From a virus, in IMG/VR virus record IMGVR_UViG_3300005513_000018, positions 1 to 30,992 of that record: a stretch of 30,992 bases of DNA; one strand, given 5' to 3'. Under the pieces are notes generated by a model. That model saw nothing but the letters and a program-made list of their open reading frames with translations, was not told where the DNA came from and did not search any database. Of this stretch, positions 27,852 through 30,992 are shown piece by piece; positions within the stretch are counted from its first letter, which is position 1; every line of letters starts with the position of its first letter. A program made the translations under genes and the position numbers.

Positions 27852-29275
27852 CGCAGACCGTCAACCCGGTCAAGAATCCGTCCGCGGAGACCAACACGGC
27901 GGGCTTCTACGTCTTGCCCGGCACCTCAGGCGCTGCCGTCCTCAGCAACCCGACGGACGGCGGCGCCCCGGGAGCGAGCACGGACTACGTACGCTCCACC
28001 TGGTCGACCGCCTCCACGGCCGCCGGCGGCGGGATGCAGATCGGCCATGCGAGCAATGCCGGCGTCGAGCGAATCGACCTGGTCGCCGGCGCCCAGTACG
28101 TGGCCGGCGTGTGGGTTCGAGCCTCGAAGGCGAAAACGCTCGCACTCCAGGCCCTGATCTTCAACACGTCTGCCACACAGGTCGGTGCCACGGCCACGGG
28201 CGCTGCAGTCGACGTCCCGGCGAACACCTGGACGAGACTCTCCGTCTCCTTCACCACCGGAGTGGGCGGGGTGCGCGGTCAGCTGCGTGTCGTCGACTCG
28301 GACGCGACCAGGTGGCTCGCCGGCAACACCCTCGACGTCGACGCTGTCATGGTGTGGCCGGGCACCACCCTGCCGCCCTACAGCGACCCCTCGACGAATG
28401 GCTGGATGGCTTGGCAGGGAGTCCCGCACGCCTCGCCGTCGGTGCTGTTCACGCCTGTCATCCAGGTCACCCCGTTCCTGGACGAGAACCCGTCGCCGCG
28501 CGTCGAAGTGTTCATCCAGGACCCGCCGCCCGGGACGACCACAGTGAAGCGCACCGCCGATCGACGCACCATGACGGTCAGCGGCATGGTCGGAGTGCCC
28601 ACAGGGTCGGGCGTTACGCGGATCGACCCGGACGTTCCCTTCGGCGTCTCCGCCACCTACACAGCGGAGTTCGTCGACGTGAACGGCACACCGCTGGGCT
28701 ACGTCAGCAGCAGCCCCGTCACGCTCGACGTGGACGACGTCTGGATCTCCCAGCCACTCGACCCGCGACTGGCCGTCAAGGTCGACCTCACGGACGAATC
28801 GGCAACCGAGCTCAAGCGGGGGTTCGATGGCGACACCGTCTACACGCAGGGTGCCGCTCTCCCCCGTTGGATCGGTGGACGCCGGCGCGCGCTCGAAGGT
28901 CTCAAGCTCGTCGCCGAAACGGCGAACGACGCCGACGCCGACATGCTGCAGGACATCTTCGGCACGTACGAGACCGACCAGGTGCCCGTGATCTGCGTGC
29001 GGACTCCGCCGAGCTACTCCCGGATCCCCCGCACGCTCTTCCTGGCCGTGCCGGCACCCGCCGAAACGGACATCAACCGACGCTACGGCGGATCCCTCAC
29101 CGCGATGACCCTCTCCGGCGACGAGGTTCTCCGTCCCGCGCCCGGGCTCGTCGCGGCGCTGCTCCGCTACCAGGACACCGACGCGTTCTACGGCACGTAC
29201 TCCGCCATCGACACCGCCTACGGTTCGTACCTGGCCCGCGACCGCGACTACTCGAAAGCAGGGTTCGCCGGATGA
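27848..29275 (+). CDS. Distal tail-like protein with N-terminal carbohydrate-binding-like domain
   Basis: 475 aa from ATG 27848, with GGAG at 27837-27840 and overlapping the tape measure stop; an in-frame GTG at 27812 lies inside the previous gene. Residues about 8-190 look like a CBM_4_9-type jelly roll: NPSAETNTAGFYV, then GAQYVAGVWVRASKAK, NTWTRLSVSFTTG and DVDAVMVWPG near the end. The C-terminal 280 residues are beta-rich, with SVLFTPVIQVTPFLDENPSPR and DEVLRPAPGL, consistent with a baseplate/Dit role. The fusion suggests host surface glycan contact near the tail tip. Confidence 0.65.
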   Translation: MTQTVNPVKNPSAETNTAGFYVLPGTSGAAVLSNPTDGGAPGASTDYVRSTWSTASTAAGGGMQIGHASNAGVERIDLVAGAQYVAGVWVRASKAKTLALQALIFNTSATQVGATATGAAVDVPANTWTRLSVSFTTGVGGVRGQLRVVDSDATRWLAGNTLDVDAVMVWPGTTLPPYSDPSTNGWMAWQGVPHASPSVLFTPVIQVTPFLDENPSPRVEVFIQDPPPGTTTVKRTADRRTMTVSGMVGVPTGSGVTRIDPDVPFGVSATYTAEFVDVNGTPLGYVSSSPVTLDVDDVWISQPLDPRLAVKVDLTDESATELKRGFDGDTVYTQGAALPRWIGGRRRALEGLKLVAETANDADADMLQDIFGTYETDQVPVICVRTPPSYSRIPRTLFLAVPAPAETDINRRYGGSLTAMTLSGDEVLRPAPGLVAALLRYQDTDAFYGTYSAIDTAYGSYLARDRDYSKAGFAG

Positions 29276-30387
29276 GAACCGCCAGCGACAACTGCCGGCA
29301 GGTGCTGGCGCAGGGGTCGTTCTCGTTCTGGTACGAAGCCGACCTCTGGTACGACAACACCCGCCGGGCCGCGCTCCTCCCGATCGACGACATCCAGCTC
29401 AGCGAAGACGACAGCCGCGGCGTCAAGGCAAACGGCGGATGCACGATCGTCTGGCAGGACGACTTCGCACGCTCGATCATGCCGAACGCGATCGGCGATC
29501 TGTTCTCGCCCTTCGGTTCAGAGCTCGCCATCTACGCCGTCGTCAGCGCGGGAAGCTTCCAGGAGCGCGTCCCGCTGGCGTGGATGCAGATCGTCGACGT
29601 CCCGGCCATGCGTGACAGCACGATGTTCTTCAAGGGCACTCGGATCACCACTGGAACCGTGCTCGAGCTCAAGCTGCAGGACCGGTTCGTCCAGATCCAG
29701 GCGGACGAGTTCGACGTCCCCTCGTCCCCCTCCCAGCTCGCCTCGGTGTGGACGGAGATCGGCGCACTCACCGGCATGAAGCTCGTGCGATCGCTGCCCG
29801 ACGCGCCCATCACGCGCTCCGTCGTCTACCAGAACGACCGCCTCCAGGCGCTCCTCGACCTCGCCGACCTACTCGGCGGCGTCCCCTACGCGGCATCCGA
29901 CGGAACACTCACGATGAGACCGAAGGCGTGGACCTCGCCCGTCGACACCCTCCGCGCCGGCGACGACGGGACGTTGGTGGACATCCAGAAGGGCATGTCC
30001 GCGGACACCGTCTACAACAAGGTCACCTTCCGCGGTCAGGGAAACGCGCAAGACCAGGTGCTGGCGTTCAGCGAGATCACCGAAGGCCCGCTTCGCGTGC
30101 GCAACCCCGACGGCACACGTAGCCCCGCACACCGGAGACCCACCTTCCGGTCGAATCAGTTCGTCACCACGAGCGCCCAAGCCAAGGCTTACACCGAGAG
30201 CGAGCTTGCGCGCGTGTCAACGCTGTCAGCCGTCAAGTGGCCCATCGAAGAAGTCTGGAATCCGCTGCGCGAGCTGGGCGACGTGATCACCATCGTCGAC
30301 GAGCAGGACAACAGCGTCACGGCGCGTGTCGTCGGGATCGAGCGCTCGCAGAAGCCGACGCAGAGAGTGACGGTAGTCCGTGGCTGA
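29272..30387 (+). CDS. Minor tail / tail hub protein (DUF5047-like start)
   Basis: 371 aa; ATG overlaps the previous stop. N-terminal half (SFSFWYEADLWYDN, LLPIDDIQLSEDDSRGVKAN, IGDLFSPFGSELAIYAVVS, VPLAWMQIVDVP) matches the pattern of actinophage minor tail proteins of the DUF5047 type. The C-terminal half (LLDLADLLGGVPYAASDGTL, ADTVYNKVTFRGQGN, LGDVITIVDEQDNSVTARVV) resembles gp27/hub-type tail proteins. It probably forms part of the baseplate around the tube end. Exact subunit is uncertain. Confidence 0.72.
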   Translation: MRTASDNCRQVLAQGSFSFWYEADLWYDNTRRAALLPIDDIQLSEDDSRGVKANGGCTIVWQDDFARSIMPNAIGDLFSPFGSELAIYAVVSAGSFQERVPLAWMQIVDVPAMRDSTMFFKGTRITTGTVLELKLQDRFVQIQADEFDVPSSPSQLASVWTEIGALTGMKLVRSLPDAPITRSVVYQNDRLQALLDLADLLGGVPYAASDGTLTMRPKAWTSPVDTLRAGDDGTLVDIQKGMSADTVYNKVTFRGQGNAQDQVLAFSEITEGPLRVRNPDGTRSPAHRRPTFRSNQFVTTSAQAKAYTESELARVSTLSAVKWPIEEVWNPLRELGDVITIVDEQDNSVTARVVGIERSQKPTQRVTVVRG

Positions 30388-30992
30388 CTTCGACAAGACG
30401 GTTCGCAAGAAGCTCGCAGGTCTTCCGTCGGTTGCTCGCCTCGTCGGAACGTTCGTCTCCACGGATGGTGTGCGCGCTGTGGTCGACGTCGGCGGCGGCC
30501 GCATCCCCGCCGACATGACCGGCTACGTTCCCGAGGTCGGCGAGCAGGTCTTCGCGCTCTTCATCGATGGCACCGCCACCGTGATCGGCTCAACGGTGCC
30601 GAAACCAGGCAAAGGAACAGTCGCGTCCGCACCGCTCGACAACCTGGTGGCCGTCGACACCATCGTCGGACGCATAACCGTCCCGTACGCAGCAGGACTC
30701 AGCCTGTCCGCTGGCCAGACAGTGAAGCTGGGCGCTGCGAACGACGGGCTGTTCGTCTACGCGGTGATGTCGACCTCTCCGCCCCCACAGGCACCGCCCT
30801 CGCCGCCGTCCAGCGGAGGAAAGGTGCAGACGCAGGTCTTCATGCCGATCGACGCGGGGTCCTACCGCGCAGGCTGGTGGACGAATCAGGTGTACGCATC
30901 CGACACCAACGTTGGCGCTTGGTTCTACGGATCGCAGATCGCCGACACCATCCCGGACGGCGCAACGATCCAGTCGATCGCCATCAACATCT
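30380..30992 (+). CDS. Minor tail protein, truncated at right edge
   Basis: GTG at 30380 overlaps the hub stop by 8 nt; the frame is open to the end (204 codons visible). N-terminal VARLVGTFVSTDGVRAVVDVGGGRIPADMTGYVPEVGEQVFALFIDGT reads like the OB-like domain of tail proteins ('g.V...dg....v.v.G..... ... p.vGd.V.vl..g'). A Pro-rich linker (about 133-148) leads to a new beta domain (FMPIDAGSYRAGWWTNQVYA, AWFYGSQIADTIPDGATIQS) that resembles the start of a receptor-contact or fibre-like part. The end lies outside the window. Confidence 0.65.
   Translation, partial: MADFDKTVRKKLAGLPSVARLVGTFVSTDGVRAVVDVGGGRIPADMTGYVPEVGEQVFALFIDGTATVIGSTVPKPGKGTVASAPLDNLVAVDTIVGRITVPYAAGLSLSAGQTVKLGAANDGLFVYAVMSTSPPPQAPPSPPSSGGKVQTQVFMPIDAGSYRAGWWTNQVYASDTNVGAWFYGSQIADTIPDGATIQSIAINI

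Noticed and set aside
27835-29271. + strand frame extending upstream of the hub protein
   Set aside because: Shadow of the distal-tail-like gene, rich in Arg; ATG 29272 overlaps that gene's stop and starts a recognisable domain.
1-30992. CRISPR arrays, tRNA genes, insertion sequences and integrase
   Set aside because: No regularly spaced repeat-spacer pattern, cloverleaf, transposase or recombinase motif was seen; the short repeats present are explained as iterons or isolated pairs.

Overview
This is a 31 kb stretch of a temperate-type siphophage or prophage of a high-GC actinobacterium. Nearly all genes lie on the + strand, are G+C rich and prefer GTG as well as ATG. They are packed with 4-bp ATGA/GTGA stop-start overlaps. 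A DUF3263-type protein, an HK97-type head module and a TP901-type tape measure fit phages of Microbacterium, Gordonia or similar hosts. I cannot name the host from sequence alone. No integrase, immunity repressor, lysin or tRNA gene is visible, so the window is internal to a larger element.

Region 1 (1-11454) is the early/replication arm. It starts with the tail of an unknown gene and a BRO-N/KilAC-like antirepressor. Three tiny membrane proteins and several Cys-pair (zinc-ribbon-like) proteins follow. Next is a lambda O/P-like pair: a winged-helix replication initiator (2890-3813) with iterons inside its own gene, and a helicase-loader-like protein (3746-4171). Then come a RusA-type Holliday junction resolvase, a DUF3263-like protein, and a tightly coupled trio of ParB-like protein, PD-(D/E)XK nuclease and SNF2-type helicase (5854-9370). 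Small proteins of unknown function complete the arm.

Region 2 (11460-14398) looks like a moron/accessory island between the early and late arms. It holds the only convincing minus-strand gene (a Cys-motif protein with one membrane helix), an Arg-rich protein and a secreted lipoprotein. A three-gene translationally coupled operon follows, ending in a RelE/ParE-like toxin. That operon is preceded by a strong hairpin terminator and an extended -10 promoter only 6 nt from the first ATG, which suggests a leaderless transcript.

Region 3 (14399-30992) is the late arm. A TTGACA-type promoter followed at once by a terminator-like hairpin leads into an HNH nuclease. After it come TerS, TerL, portal, prohead protease, major capsid protein, head-tail connectors (one with a SAP domain), tail terminator, major tail protein, a gp10-like protein, two tail assembly chaperone frames joined by a classic C CCA AAA -1 slippery site, the tape measure, a distal-tail-like protein with an N-terminal carbohydrate-binding-like domain, a hub/minor tail protein and a truncated further tail protein at the right edge. 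The order early arm - accessory island - packaging genes - head - tail is that of an integrated or circularised lambdoid-type genome, so the packaging (cos or pac) site probably lies around 14400-15300.
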